From NCBI RefSeq assembly GCF_021390495.1, contig NZ_JAJEJP010000002.1, forward strand, positions 2,108,001 through 2,172,000: DNA of 64,000 bases, read 5' to 3'. Positions 53,391-61,475 of the stretch are shown here, in pieces. The position numbers were made by a program, and so were the translations under genes. The stretch comes from Paraburkholderia sp. ZP32-5 (lineage in GTDB: Bacteria; Pseudomonadota; Gammaproteobacteria; Burkholderiales; Burkholderiaceae). The notes beneath the pieces are model-generated. The model made no database searches. It was not told where the DNA came from and saw only the letters and a program-made list of their open reading frames with translations. Numbering within the stretch: position 1 is the first letter of the stretch; every line of letters begins with the position of its first letter.

Positions 53391-54674
53391 TTATGCCGCG
53401 ACAGCGACGCTGTCCTTCAGCGCGGCTTCCAGAATCACCATTGCTTCGTCGAATACGGCGTCCGGAATCGTCAGCGGGAACAGAAAGCGCACCACGTTCG
53501 AGTAGACGCCGCACACCAGCAGCAGCAAGCCGCGCTCGAGCGCGCGTGCCTGCACCCGCTTCGTGAAGTCGGCATCCGGCTCGGCGCCGCCCGGCTTGCA
53601 GAACTCGACCGCCACCATCGCGCCGGGTCCGCGCACGTCGGCAATCTGCGGTATGTCGCTGCGCAGCGCCGCGAGTTTGGCCTTGACCCGGTCGCCCAGC
53701 ACCGTGGCCCGCTCGCACAGCTTTTCTTCGTCGATGATGTCGAGCACTGCATGCGCGGACGCGAGCGCGAGCGGATTGCCCGCGTAGGTGCCGCCGAGGC
53801 CGCCGGGCGCCGCCGCATCCATCACGTCGGCGCGTCCGACCACCCCCGACAGCGGCATGCCGCCCGCGAGACTCTTGGCCATCGTCATCAGGTCGGGCAC
53901 TACGTCGTAGTGATGCATCGCGAACAGCTTGCCGGTGCGCGCAAAACCCGTCTGCACTTCATCGGCGATCAGCAGGATGCCGTGCTCGTTGCACAGCTTG
54001 CGCAACGAGCGCACGAACTCGACCGGCGCCTGGTAGAAACCGCCTTCGCCCTGCACCGGTTCGAAGATGATCGCGGCCACGCGCTTCGGATCGATATCGG
54101 CCTTGAACAGATACTCGATGTGCTTCAGCGAATCCGCGGTGCTGACGCCGTGCAGCGGATTCGGGAACGGCGCATGAAACACGTCGGCCGGGAATGGGCC
54201 GAAGCCGACCTTATACGGCGCGACCTTGCCGGTCAGCGCCATGCCCATCAGCGTGCGGCCATGGAAGCCGCCGGTGAACGCGATCACGCCCGGCCGGCCC
54301 GTCGCGGCACGCGCGATCTTGATCGCGTTTTCGACGGCTTCGGCGCCGGTCGTGAAGAACGCGGTCTTCTTCGGATAGTCGCCCGGCGCGCGCTGGTTGA
54401 TCTTCTCGGCCAACTCGACATACGACGCATACGGCACGATCTGATACGCGGTGTGAGTGAATCGATCGAGCTGGTCGCGAATCGCGGCGACGATCTTCGG
54501 ATGACGATGGCCGGTATTGCACACCGCGATGCCGGCGGCGAAGTCGATAAACCGGCGCCCTTCGATATCCCACAGCTCGGCGTTTTCAGCGCGCGCTGCG
54601 TAGAAATCGCACATCACCCCGACACCGCGCGGCGTGGCGGCGTCCTTGCGGCTCTTCAGTTCGGCATTGTTCAT
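53391..54674 (-). CDS. gabT: 4-aminobutyrate aminotransferase
   Basis: This 427-residue fold-type I PLP enzyme moves the amino group of 4-aminobutyrate to 2-oxoglutarate, yielding succinate semialdehyde. Landmarks are AAGIAVCNTGHRHPKIVAAI, FTTGAEAVENAIKIARAATG, AFTGGFHGRTLMGMALTGK, LIADEVQTGFARTGKLFAMH, and the PLP lysine in LMTMAKSLAGGMPLSGVVG. ATG 54674 has AAGGAG 6 nt upstream; the ATG at 54680 touches that site. It is divergent from a MocR regulator and precedes gabD, giving the standard gabTD unit. Confidence 0.94.
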   Translation of the reverse strand: MNNAELKSRKDAATPRGVGVMCDFYAARAENAELWDIEGRRFIDFAAGIAVCNTGHRHPKIVAAIRDQLDRFTHTAYQIVPYASYVELAEKINQRAPGDYPKKTAFFTTGAEAVENAIKIARAATGRPGVIAFTGGFHGRTLMGMALTGKVAPYKVGFGPFPADVFHAPFPNPLHGVSTADSLKHIEYLFKADIDPKRVAAIIFEPVQGEGGFYQAPVEFVRSLRKLCNEHGILLIADEVQTGFARTGKLFAMHHYDVVPDLMTMAKSLAGGMPLSGVVGRADVMDAAAPGGLGGTYAGNPLALASAHAVLDIIDEEKLCERATVLGDRVKAKLAALRSDIPQIADVRGPGAMVAVEFCKPGGAEPDADFTKRVQARALERGLLLLVCGVYSNVVRFLFPLTIPDAVFDEAMVILEAALKDSVAVAA

Positions 54675-54738
54675 CGACATCTCCTTCGCTTGCTGTTCTG
54701 GACGGACGCCGCGCCCATGGCGCGGTACATGCAGCGAC

Positions 54739-54744
54739 TATAAT
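54739..54744 (+). promoter_or_regulatory. -10 hexamer TATAAT upstream of MocR gene
   Basis: A consensus -10 hexamer on the plus strand 51 bp before the MocR start. A -35 at the right spacing is not convincing, so this is a partial promoter call. Confidence 0.4.
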
Positions 54745-54756
54745 GAGATTTGGCAC

Positions 54757-54777
54757 TCAAAATCAGAGCCATTTTGA
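54757..54777. promoter_or_regulatory. Inverted repeat TCAAAAT-N7-ATTTTGA between gabT and MocR gene
   Basis: A perfect 7-bp inverted repeat with a 7-bp spacer in the divergent region. Nested within and around it is TGGC-N13-GCCA (54751-54771). It is a good candidate operator for the MocR regulator. Confidence 0.5.
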
Positions 54778-54794
54778 TAAAAATATAGGAGCCA

Positions 54795-56306
54795 ATGATG
54801 CGCACGAGCGTGCTCTCCGACTGGCTGGCGCAGCGCCTCGATCGCGGCAACGGTCAGCCGATTTATCGCCAGCTGCACCGGCTGCTGCAGCAGGCGATCC
54901 TGTCGCGCGAACTGCCGGCGGGCAGCAAGGTGCCGTCGTCGCGGCTGCTCGCACAGGAGCTGGGTATCGGGCGCAACACCGTCACGCAGGTGTATGAGCA
55001 ACTGGTGCTCGAAGGCTATGTCAGCTCGGCGACCGGGCGCGGCACGTTCGTCGCCGACAGCGCGCCGGACGAAATCGTCGGCGCGCCCGATGCGGCTTCT
55101 GCCGGTGCGACTTTCGAACCACTGCCGCAACCGTCGACCCGAGTGCTTTCCACACGCGGCGCGCGGCTGGTTGCGGGCGCGGGCGTGTCGAAGCGTCAGT
55201 GGGGGGCGTTCATGCCGGGCGTGCCGGACGTCACGAAGTTTCCGGCGCGGGTATGGAGCCGCCTGCACAACAAGTACTGGCGGCGGCTGCGCCCCGACCT
55301 GCTGACGTACGCGCCGGGCGGCGGTCTTGCCGCGCTACGGCACGCGCTGGCCGACTATCTGCGCACGTCGCGCTCGGTACGCTGCACGCCCGAGCAGATC
55401 ATCGTCACGACCGGCATTCATCAATCGATCGATCTGGCGGTGCGTCTGCTGTCCGATCCGGGCGACGTGATCTGGACCGAGGACCCGTGTTATTGGGGCG
55501 TGCGCAGCGTGCTGCACGTATCCGGTCTGCAGGCGCGGCCGATCAGCGTCGACGCCGAAGGTATCAACCCAGGCGCCGACGATCTCGCGCAGCCGCCCAA
55601 GTTGATGCTCGTCACGCCATCGCATCAGTATCCGCTTGGCATGGTGATGAGCCTCGCGCGGCGCCGCATGCTGCTCGAGTACGCGCGTCAGCACCGATGC
55701 TGGATCATCGAAGACGACTACGACAGCGAATTCCGCTATGGCAGCCGTCCGCTGGCATCGCTGCAAGGACTCGACACATCGGGCCAGGTGATTTATGTCG
55801 GCAGCTTCGGCAAGACGCTGTTCCCGGGTTTGCGCATCGGCTATCTGGTGGTCCCGGAGGAACTGGCGGAAAGCTTCGCGACCGCGAGCGCCGAGTTGTA
55901 TCGCGAAGGACAGTTGCTTCAGCAAGCGATGCTGGCGGACTTCATCGCCGAGGGGCACTTCACGTCGCATATCCGCAAAATGCGCACGCTGTATGGCCAG
56001 CGACGCCAGGCTGTGCTCGACGCTGCAGCGCAACGCTATGGGGATGCACTGCCGGCGGTGGGTGGCGATGCCGGGCTGCACCTGGTGATGCAATTGCCGG
56101 AGGGCAGCGACGACCGCCTGGTGGCGAGCGCCGCGCTGGAGCGCAACATCATCGTGCGACCGTTATCGGGGTATTACGCGCAACCGTCGCTGGCGTCATC
56201 GGGGTTGCTGATTGGGTATGCGTGCGTCGCTGACGAGGATATTGGGCCGGCGTTCGGCAAACTCGGCGATGCGATCGATGCGACGTTGACGATGTTTGCC
56301 TCGTGA
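54795..56306 (+). CDS. MocR/GabR family transcriptional regulator
   Basis: This 503-residue fusion regulator has an N-terminal GntR winged helix (GQPIYRQLHRLLQQAILSRE, SRLLAQELGIGRNTVTQVYE). A linker leads to a C-terminal aminotransferase-like PLP domain (ITTGIHQSIDLAVRLLSDPG-like region, WIIEDDYDSEFRYGSRPLAS, and the PLP lysine in VGSFGKTLFPGLRIGYLVV). GabR proteins of this type sense GABA plus PLP and activate gabT/gabD. Divergent placement from gabT fits this. AGGAG lies upstream of the double ATG (54795/54798). A PdxR role is possible but less supported by context. Confidence 0.93.
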   Translation: MMRTSVLSDWLAQRLDRGNGQPIYRQLHRLLQQAILSRELPAGSKVPSSRLLAQELGIGRNTVTQVYEQLVLEGYVSSATGRGTFVADSAPDEIVGAPDAASAGATFEPLPQPSTRVLSTRGARLVAGAGVSKRQWGAFMPGVPDVTKFPARVWSRLHNKYWRRLRPDLLTYAPGGGLAALRHALADYLRTSRSVRCTPEQIIVTTGIHQSIDLAVRLLSDPGDVIWTEDPCYWGVRSVLHVSGLQARPISVDAEGINPGADDLAQPPKLMLVTPSHQYPLGMVMSLARRRMLLEYARQHRCWIIEDDYDSEFRYGSRPLASLQGLDTSGQVIYVGSFGKTLFPGLRIGYLVVPEELAESFATASAELYREGQLLQQAMLADFIAEGHFTSHIRKMRTLYGQRRQAVLDAAAQRYGDALPAVGGDAGLHLVMQLPEGSDDRLVASAALERNIIVRPLSGYYAQPSLASSGLLIGYACVADEDIGPAFGKLGDAIDATLTMFAS

Positions 56307-56416
56307 CGTGATGTCATGTCTCTCAGGATGCGTTGTGCGCGCAGCGCAGCATATGTTGTCGTGCGCATCCATCAGATAAGTTCTCTTTTTAATTTCTGTG
56401 GTCGTTTCGCACTGCG

Positions 56417-56422
56417 TTGACA
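56417..56422 (+). promoter_or_regulatory. -35-like TTGACA upstream of small gene pair
   Basis: A consensus -35 hexamer about 70 bp before ATG 56492. No good -10 lies at 16-18 bp (GGTAGC is the nearest), so the call is weak. Confidence 0.25.
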
Positions 56423-56491
56423 GTTTTTGACTCACTCGCACGGTAGCTCGCGCTAGTTTCTGGGAGATCAAAGCCAGAATAGTCATCAGAG

Positions 56492-56992
56492 ATGAGTCCA
56501 ATCGAGACAAAGACTCGACAAAGCACTGGGAGCGTCGAAGAGGAGGTCTGCTGTCTTTGCAGCATTACCTATTCGATCTACTCCAATTTCCCCCCAATGC
56601 CGTCCGCACAGGCCTTGCACGTCGAGACCGGCGAGTTCTTTCCGTTTGAAAAGGTACGTCGACTGTCCTCCGGTTACGCCATGGCCGAAGCGCTTGGCTA
56701 TGCGTGGGCGTGCAATTGTCGCGGACGCTCACGCCCGCCGCCGCAAATCCTTGGTAATGCGCAAGCGATTGAGTACACACCGGATGCGGCGAATGGTGAC
56801 GCGATTGAACTGGCGGGCAGCACGGGAACACCGCGCAACAATCAGGCGCAAAACAAACAGACTGACGATGTCGTCAGAATATTGCGCTTAACCCCCGGTC
56901 AATCTCGACAACTTCACGATGAAATTTCGGGCGAAGGCCTTGGCTTCCATGAAATCATGGAGCGCGCCAAAGACATGTTCAACCTGTGGTGA
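56492..56992 (+). CDS. Small protein of unknown function, possible toxin C-terminal-like
   Basis: This 166-residue protein is unnamed by any family I can assign. The first half is cysteine-containing (EEEVCCLCSITYSIYS, YAWACNCRGR). A Gln/Asn/Thr-rich linker then leads to RILRLTPGQSRQLHDEISGE followed by GLGFHEIMERAKDMF. Endings of the form LTPxQxxxLHDEISGxG...EIxxxAKxxF recall, from memory, the C-termini of Rhs-type polymorphic toxins. That is a weak resemblance, not a call. It is followed 29 bp later by another small gene, as a toxin-immunity pair would be. Confidence 0.5.
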   Translation: MSPIETKTRQSTGSVEEEVCCLCSITYSIYSNFPPMPSAQALHVETGEFFPFEKVRRLSSGYAMAEALGYAWACNCRGRSRPPPQILGNAQAIEYTPDAANGDAIELAGSTGTPRNNQAQNKQTDDVVRILRLTPGQSRQLHDEISGEGLGFHEIMERAKDMFNLW

Positions 56993-57021
56993 CGCACGCA
57001 GTACGCGAAGGGAATGATTTG

Positions 57022-57507
57022 ATGATCGACACTCGAAACGAAATCGAACGGCGTCTGTCCGTGCTGCACGGCCTGGAACTGAGCGGAGTGAACCATGCCG
57101 CTGACATGCTCACGTTGAGCTTTGGTCCGCTGCGGGAAGTCACCAACTTTAAGGGGGCGTTGAAGTATGTAGGTGTGTGGGCGCTGCACATCCAATGTGC
57201 GTGGAGACTCGAGGAAGCGGGCCGCGCCGTGGCAACGGAGGATGATCTGCGCGCGCCGGACGAGAAAGCTCAGGCTGGCACCCAACGTATGCAGGAAGTC
57301 TTGCTTGCGAATGGTCGCGCGATAGTTGAGGCAGTGATTGCGGATGACGCTGGCGGGGCGACGCTTTTCTTGTCGCGGGGTTTTTGGTTGACTGTCATCC
57401 CGGATGGGAAGGCGGACGAGGAAGACTGGCGATTCTTCGCATCCGGCGTGGATGCGGCGCATCTGGTGATTAAAGGTGGAGCAGTCGCTCCGGAATCATT
57501 TGATTAA
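57022..57507 (+). CDS. Small protein of unknown function downstream of the toxin-like gene
   Basis: This 161-residue protein is acidic and not recognised. Visible stretches are IDTRNEIERRLSVLHGLELS, LKYVGVWALHIQCAWRLEEA and FLSRGFWLTVIPDGKADEED. The start at 57022 follows GAAGGGA. Its spacing behind the previous gene and its small acidic character would suit an immunity protein, but nothing in its sequence proves it. It ends 44 bp before the long inverted-repeat arm flanking the IS element. Confidence 0.5.
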   Translation: MIDTRNEIERRLSVLHGLELSGVNHAADMLTLSFGPLREVTNFKGALKYVGVWALHIQCAWRLEEAGRAVATEDDLRAPDEKAQAGTQRMQEVLLANGRAIVEAVIADDAGGATLFLSRGFWLTVIPDGKADEEDWRFFASGVDAAHLVIKGGAVAPESFD

Positions 57508-57550
57508 CATGGAATGATTCTGATATTGGTTTTTTCTTGATTTGATTTTT

Positions 57551-57619
57551 TGCCTTTTCTTGAATTGCTTTTGGTCTATTAGCGTTGCCCCTGTGCGGGG
57601 CGGCACCTACTTTCTTTGC
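57551..57619. repeat. Left arm of 69-bp inverted repeat flanking the IS element
   Basis: Exact reverse complement of 58921-58989. It contains GCCCC-TGTGC-GGGGC, then CACCTACTTTCTTTGC. A T-rich flank precedes it. This resembles the large hairpin repeat common in Burkholderia-group genomes, from memory. The IS lies near its apex. Confidence 0.75.
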
Positions 57620-57624
57620 GGCTG

Positions 57625-58901
57625 TGTACAGACTGGAGACATGATTGACACCCGTACGGGGACATCGTTGACACATGATGGTCAGGGTGCGGGCTGGTTC
57701 AGGTCAAGTCTGGCGACACGATGATGGGCAAACCAGAACTCGATCACGCCGTCTTCGTCGTCCGTAGGCCGGGCGGCCACGCGTAGTCCTTTGAGTGCAA
57801 TCGACAGGCGCAGCGCGCGGCCCCTGAAACGCACCAGGCCATTCGAATTGACCTGCAGGACCTCGTCCGTGGCGCTGTATTGCGGCTCGGACAGCGTTGA
57901 GGGCATGCTCCGGGGGCTGGGCCGGTAACGGGAGAGCGGCGTGGCCATGGCCAGCGCTTCGTGGGGCCGCTCGTTGTTGTACACGTGACGCCATCGTTCC
58001 AGTTGCTGCTGCACGTGGGCGTGCGTGGTAAATGCATGCCTCTGCAACACCTCGGCCTTCAGCGAGCGATGAAACCGCTCGTCCTTGCCATTGGTCTGCG
58101 GGTGGTAGGGCCGGCTGTAGCTCACGTGGATACCCAGCCGGATCAGCCACACGGCCAGTTCGGTGAGTTGTCCCGGTGCGCTGGGCGAGCCCCAGGGCGC
58201 GCCGTTGTCGGTATTGATACGCGAAGGCAGCCCGTAGCAGCGGAACGCCCGCTCCAGTTCGCCCTGCACGACCTGCGTGGTGGTTCGCGCGCAGGCCGCC
58301 AGCACGACGTTAAAGCGCGAGTGATCGTCGAGCACCGTTAGCGCACTGCAACGGCCTGCCTCCAGGGTGGGGAAGTCGCCCTTGAAGTCCATCTGCCACA
58401 ACGAGTTCGGGTACTCGTGTTCGAAGCGCTGCCAGTGCTGGCGCTGCGCGCGCTCCTGTTCGTCGAGCAGGCCGTGACGGCGCAGGATCTCGGTGATGGT
58501 GGCTGGCGCGGGCACCTGCGCGTGACCCAGATCGCGCAGGCGCCGCTGGATCTTGCGCCCGCCCCAGCCGTGCTCGCGGCGCAGTTCGAGCACGAGTGCG
58601 ACGATCGCATCCGGTGAGCGCGTGGGGCTCTCATGCGGGCGGCGCGAGCGGTCGGCTAGCCCCTCGGGGCCATGCGCCGCGTGGCGTTGCAGCCATTTGT
58701 AGCCGGTCTGGCGGCTGATGTTGAAACGCCGGCATAGCTCACTGAAGCTCAGGGTCTGTTCGCTGGCCAGACTAACAAATTCCTCTCGGAGGCTCATGGT
58801 GTCTTTTACGTTCCAGGGCATGAATGATTCCGGGCGTTCGATTGCCCAAAAGTGTCAACCATGTCCCCGCACACCTGTCAGCGATGTCTCCAGTCTGTAC
58901 A
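57625..58901 (-). mobile_element. IS481-family insertion sequence, 1277 bp
   Basis: Ends are imperfect inverted repeats of about 50 bp (57625-57674 and 58852-58901). The first 18 bp, TGTACAGACTGGAGACAT, are identical. Blocks such as CGGGGACAT and GTTGACAC are shared further in. It carries one transposase gene reading leftward. Immediately outside, 19-bp flanks (57606-57624 and 58902-58920) match at 16 of 19 positions, beginning CCTACTTTCTTTGC. They may be a degenerate target duplication or parts of the surrounding repeat. Confidence 0.85.
57682..58821 (-). CDS. IS481 family transposase
   Basis: This 379-residue transposase has N-terminal helix-turn-helix regions (FSELCRRFNISRQTGYKWLQ) and the stretch LADRSRRPHESPTRS. 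The DDE integrase core comprises SLWQMDFKGDFPTLEAGRCS, LTVLDDHSRFNVVLAACA, RINTDNGAPWGSPS, YSRPYHPQTNGKDERFHRSLKAE-type end, and HVYNNERPHEALAMATPLSR. The catalytic acids D, D and E are all present and the frame is intact, so it may be active. It lies entirely between the inverted ends. Confidence 0.95.
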   Translation of the reverse strand: MPWNVKDTMSLREEFVSLASEQTLSFSELCRRFNISRQTGYKWLQRHAAHGPEGLADRSRRPHESPTRSPDAIVALVLELRREHGWGGRKIQRRLRDLGHAQVPAPATITEILRRHGLLDEQERAQRQHWQRFEHEYPNSLWQMDFKGDFPTLEAGRCSALTVLDDHSRFNVVLAACARTTTQVVQGELERAFRCYGLPSRINTDNGAPWGSPSAPGQLTELAVWLIRLGIHVSYSRPYHPQTNGKDERFHRSLKAEVLQRHAFTTHAHVQQQLERWRHVYNNERPHEALAMATPLSRYRPSPRSMPSTLSEPQYSATDEVLQVNSNGLVRFRGRALRLSIALKGLRVAARPTDDEDGVIEFWFAHHRVARLDLNQPAP

Positions 58902-58920
58902 CCTACTTTCTTTGCAGCAC

Positions 58921-58989
58921 GCAAAGAAAGTAGGTGCCGCCCCGCACAGGGGCAACGCTAATAGACCAAAAGCAATTCAAGAAAAGGCA
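58921..58989. repeat. Right arm of 69-bp inverted repeat flanking the IS element
   Basis: Exact reverse complement of 57551-57619. Together with the adjacent CCTACTTTCTTTGC (58902-58915), it also makes a local hairpin. An A-rich tail follows to about 59020, and the leftward gene at 59022 ends there, so it may also act as its terminator. Confidence 0.75.
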
Positions 58990-59021
58990 AAAAAACAAAT
59001 CAGAAAAAAACAAAAAAACCA

Positions 59022-59576
59022 TTAAAACTTATGCTTAACAATAAGCGTAGCCCCCGTATCATGCGAACGAAAAATGGCCACCCTGGCAGTCCCAGTAAAA
59101 ACCCAATCATTCACAATCAAAGAAAGCCTCCTCTGAGGCGACTGCCCAATCGACAAAGTCGACCCATTCATCTGCACGATAGAAAGCTGTGGCCCCGTGG
59201 CCGAAGTAAAGTGAAGCGGATTAGCGTTCCCCTGAGTGCCGGCCGCAGGCGTAAAACCCGATCCCGTCACCCCCAGCCCCTCGCCCTTCACAGACGCAGC
59301 CTCAAACGTCACCTGCCTTCCCAATCCAGAACTATAGAAATCCTGAATCTGCGCATAAAACGGCTTCCCCTGAGTCGCCTGATATTCCATCGCATAACGC
59401 TGTTGCTGGAAATAACGTCGCGGCTCTGGAATCGGCGGCACGACCTCAACCGGCATCGGCACGATATTGGCGACCACCATCGTCTCGGGCGAGTCGCCGG
59501 TGAGCCCGCCCGCAAACGCGTAGCCACTCAGCATGAAAAGCATCGCACCGACAATCCTTTCGTTCGGGCACGTCAT
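59022..59576 (-). CDS. Secreted protein of unknown function
   Basis: This 184-residue protein begins MTCPNERIVGAMLFMLSGYA, a signal peptide with likely cleavage after AFA or GYAFAG. The mature part is beta-rich: PIPEPRRYFQQQRYAMEYQA, FYSSGLGRQVTFEAASVKGE, RLSLIVNDWVFTGTARVAIF, and it ends LIVKHKF. No family is recognised. GGGAGG lies 7 nt before ATG 59576; an ATG at 59582 touches that site. Codon use looks less GC-rich than its neighbours. It lies between the repeat arm and the mxa operon. Confidence 0.6.
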   Translation of the reverse strand: MTCPNERIVGAMLFMLSGYAFAGGLTGDSPETMVVANIVPMPVEVVPPIPEPRRYFQQQRYAMEYQATQGKPFYAQIQDFYSSGLGRQVTFEAASVKGEGLGVTGSGFTPAAGTQGNANPLHFTSATGPQLSIVQMNGSTLSIGQSPQRRLSLIVNDWVFTGTARVAIFRSHDTGATLIVKHKF

Positions 59577-59582
59577 AAGCAT

Positions 59583-59925
59583 GCCTCCCGTGAAGGAGTT
59601 GAAACGTCACATGACTCACCGTTTCGACCGCGCAGACTGCCATCGCCGCTTCGTTACATTCACTCATTGTAGTCAGTCATTTGCATATCGAAAGTCCGAT
59701 ATGCGAGGCATCTCGCATGCACGGACATGCACGCGGGCTTTCCCTGGCACCGCTCGTATCGAAGTTGGGATCGAATGACGGATAACGCTTCCTGGAAGCG
59801 TTCTCAGCAACACGAGACCGGCAAAAGCGACTGCAACGACGCGCGCGCTTGCAGTCACGCCGGCAAGTCTTGCCAGGCGTTAGCGTCGCTAACGTCGACC
59901 GTTGCAACGTCAACGTTTCGAGACT
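59583..59925. other. Intergenic region between mxaL and secreted-protein gene
   Basis: About 343 bp without a supported gene or strong motif. The promoter of the 59022-59576 gene and the end of the mxa operon should be here. Confidence 0.35.
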
Positions 59926-60921
59926 TTATTCGACTCGCGGCGACCGCCCGACCGATATAGGCGCGAGCCGCCGAAACATCGTTCGGATGCGCGCGCATCC
60001 ATCGCGCAACCACGCCCATACGGCATCGGGCATGAAGCGCACGACCAGCAGCACCAGCGCGAGTAGCGCGGGACACCAGCGCCAATCGGTCGGCACCGGT
60101 TCGCGATGAGCGAAGCGCAGATCCAGCAGCGCATTACTCAATGCAGCGGGGTTCAACAGACGTCGATACGCAAGACCGGTTTGCCCGGCCACCGACGCCA
60201 GATACTGGCCTCGCAATTCGGAAAGCTCCTCATGCGATTCCGGCTGCGACGCCGCGCCGGGTGGAGTCGGCACCTGAATCACATCGTCGGCCTGCCAGTA
60301 GCCGATCCGGTTGCCGTTGGCGTCGCTCTTCGGAATCGCGGCCGGCTGATCGCCGCCCACGCCAATCAGCCAGCCCTTGATTCGCGCGGCATTGATGCCC
60401 GGCATCAGCCCGCGCGATGCCGTCAACGGCGGCGCCTCCTGGCCGTCGGTGACGAAGACGATCGCCGCGCCATCGCCGACGTCCTGCGCGACGCGCACCG
60501 CCGAATACACGCCGCCCTCGGCGATGCGGCTCCAGTTGGTCCAGCGCATGCGTCCATCGATACCATCGAGCGACACCAGCAGCGCATCGTAGTTGCCGCA
60601 CACTTCGACGGGCGGCAGCAACAGCAGTGTGCGTTGCCCGGTGAATATGCTCCAGCCCACCTTCGAGCCGCACGGCAACCGCCCCAGCGTATCGCGCATC
60701 GCGGCCTGCGCGAACTTCAGGCGGCTGACCGGCGCGCCGTCCAGCGTGACGTCCTCGACGTTCATGCTTTGTGTGATATCGAAGGTGACGATGTAGTCGA
60801 ACGTATCGCGCGGCAACGTCACCTTCGGCATCGCGACCGCCGCGATCAACGCGACGAGCGCGAGCGGCATCAACGCACCGCGCAGTCTTGCGAAGCCTCG
60901 CCCGCGTGTCGCGCCGCTCAT
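59926..60921 (-). CDS. mxaL: Methanol dehydrogenase maturation protein MxaL (VWA domain)
   Basis: This 331-residue protein has an N-terminal hydrophobic helix (MPLALVALIAAVAMPKVTLP) and a von Willebrand A domain whose MIDAS is YIVTFDITQSMNVEDV, the DxTxS form, with FVTDGQEAPP as the later aspartate. A C-terminal helix ends the domain. It is the fifth gene of mxaSACKL and its start overlaps the mxaK stop (ATGA, 60918-60921). In methylotrophs this gene set is needed for calcium insertion and maturation of PQQ methanol dehydrogenase in the periplasm. Confidence 0.82.
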   Translation of the reverse strand: MSGATRGRGFARLRGALMPLALVALIAAVAMPKVTLPRDTFDYIVTFDITQSMNVEDVTLDGAPVSRLKFAQAAMRDTLGRLPCGSKVGWSIFTGQRTLLLLPPVEVCGNYDALLVSLDGIDGRMRWTNWSRIAEGGVYSAVRVAQDVGDGAAIVFVTDGQEAPPLTASRGLMPGINAARIKGWLIGVGGDQPAAIPKSDANGNRIGYWQADDVIQVPTPPGAASQPESHEELSELRGQYLASVAGQTGLAYRRLLNPAALSNALLDLRFAHREPVPTDWRWCPALLALVLLVVRFMPDAVWAWLRDGCARIRTMFRRLAPISVGRSPRVE

Positions 60922-61475
60922 GGCAGATCCATGCTCTGCGCGTCGCGCAGCGTGACGTTGTGCTGCTCCTTCACATCCGGCTGATCGAGCCCGCCGCCGC
61001 CTTCCGGCGCAAGCCACAGCGCGCGTTCGAGGTTGTAGCGCGCATCCCAGTCGCCGGGCGCCGAGCGCAGCACGAGCCGGTAACGCACCTTCGCCTCGTT
61101 GACCATCGAGATCGATCTGAGCATGCGTGCATTACCGTCACCGCTGCCTTGACGCAGATACATATTGCCGAGATCGAACAGCGCCGCGCGGCCGACATCG
61201 TCGAGCCGGCCTTCGTGGATCAGACCGTTATAGAGCCGCGCCGCCGCGTCGTAGGCACCCGCTTTCGATAGCGCGGTCGCGCGCGCCAGCCGAATCTGCG
61301 GCGCGTCGTCGTCGCTAGCATGGTCTTCATGCGACGCGGCGTGCGGCGCGTTCACCGCGGCAATCGCGCGATTGACGTCCCCCGCATGCTGCAGACGCAC
61401 CCAGGCGGACACGCCCCAGGCGGCGCAGCAGATCGCGACGGTGCCGAACGTGGCGTGAATCAGTAGGCGTTTCAT
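60918..61475 (-). CDS. mxaK: MxaK-like membrane-anchored protein
   Basis: This 185-residue protein has one N-terminal membrane helix (LLIHATFGTVAICCAAWGVS). Its helical, TPR-like body has AAARLYNGLIHEGRLDD, AALFDLGNMYLRQGSGDG and WDARYNLERALWLAPEGG. The fourth gene of the cassette in methylotrophs is the small MxaK, matching here in size, helix and position. Sequence alone would give only weak identification. ATG overlaps the mxaC stop (61472-61475), and its own stop overlaps mxaL. Confidence 0.7.
   Translation of the reverse strand: MKRLLIHATFGTVAICCAAWGVSAWVRLQHAGDVNRAIAAVNAPHAASHEDHASDDDAPQIRLARATALSKAGAYDAAARLYNGLIHEGRLDDVGRAALFDLGNMYLRQGSGDGNARMLRSISMVNEAKVRYRLVLRSAPGDWDARYNLERALWLAPEGGGGLDQPDVKEQHNVTLRDAQSMDLP

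Noticed and set aside
53260..53718. N-terminal extension of gabD by 153 codons
   Set aside because: It overlaps gabT, is not conserved in character, and would give an abnormally long GabD.
53061..54743. Long open frame antisense to gabT
   Set aside because: Shadow of gabT; its composition is Arg/His/Ala-rich with no recognisable domain.
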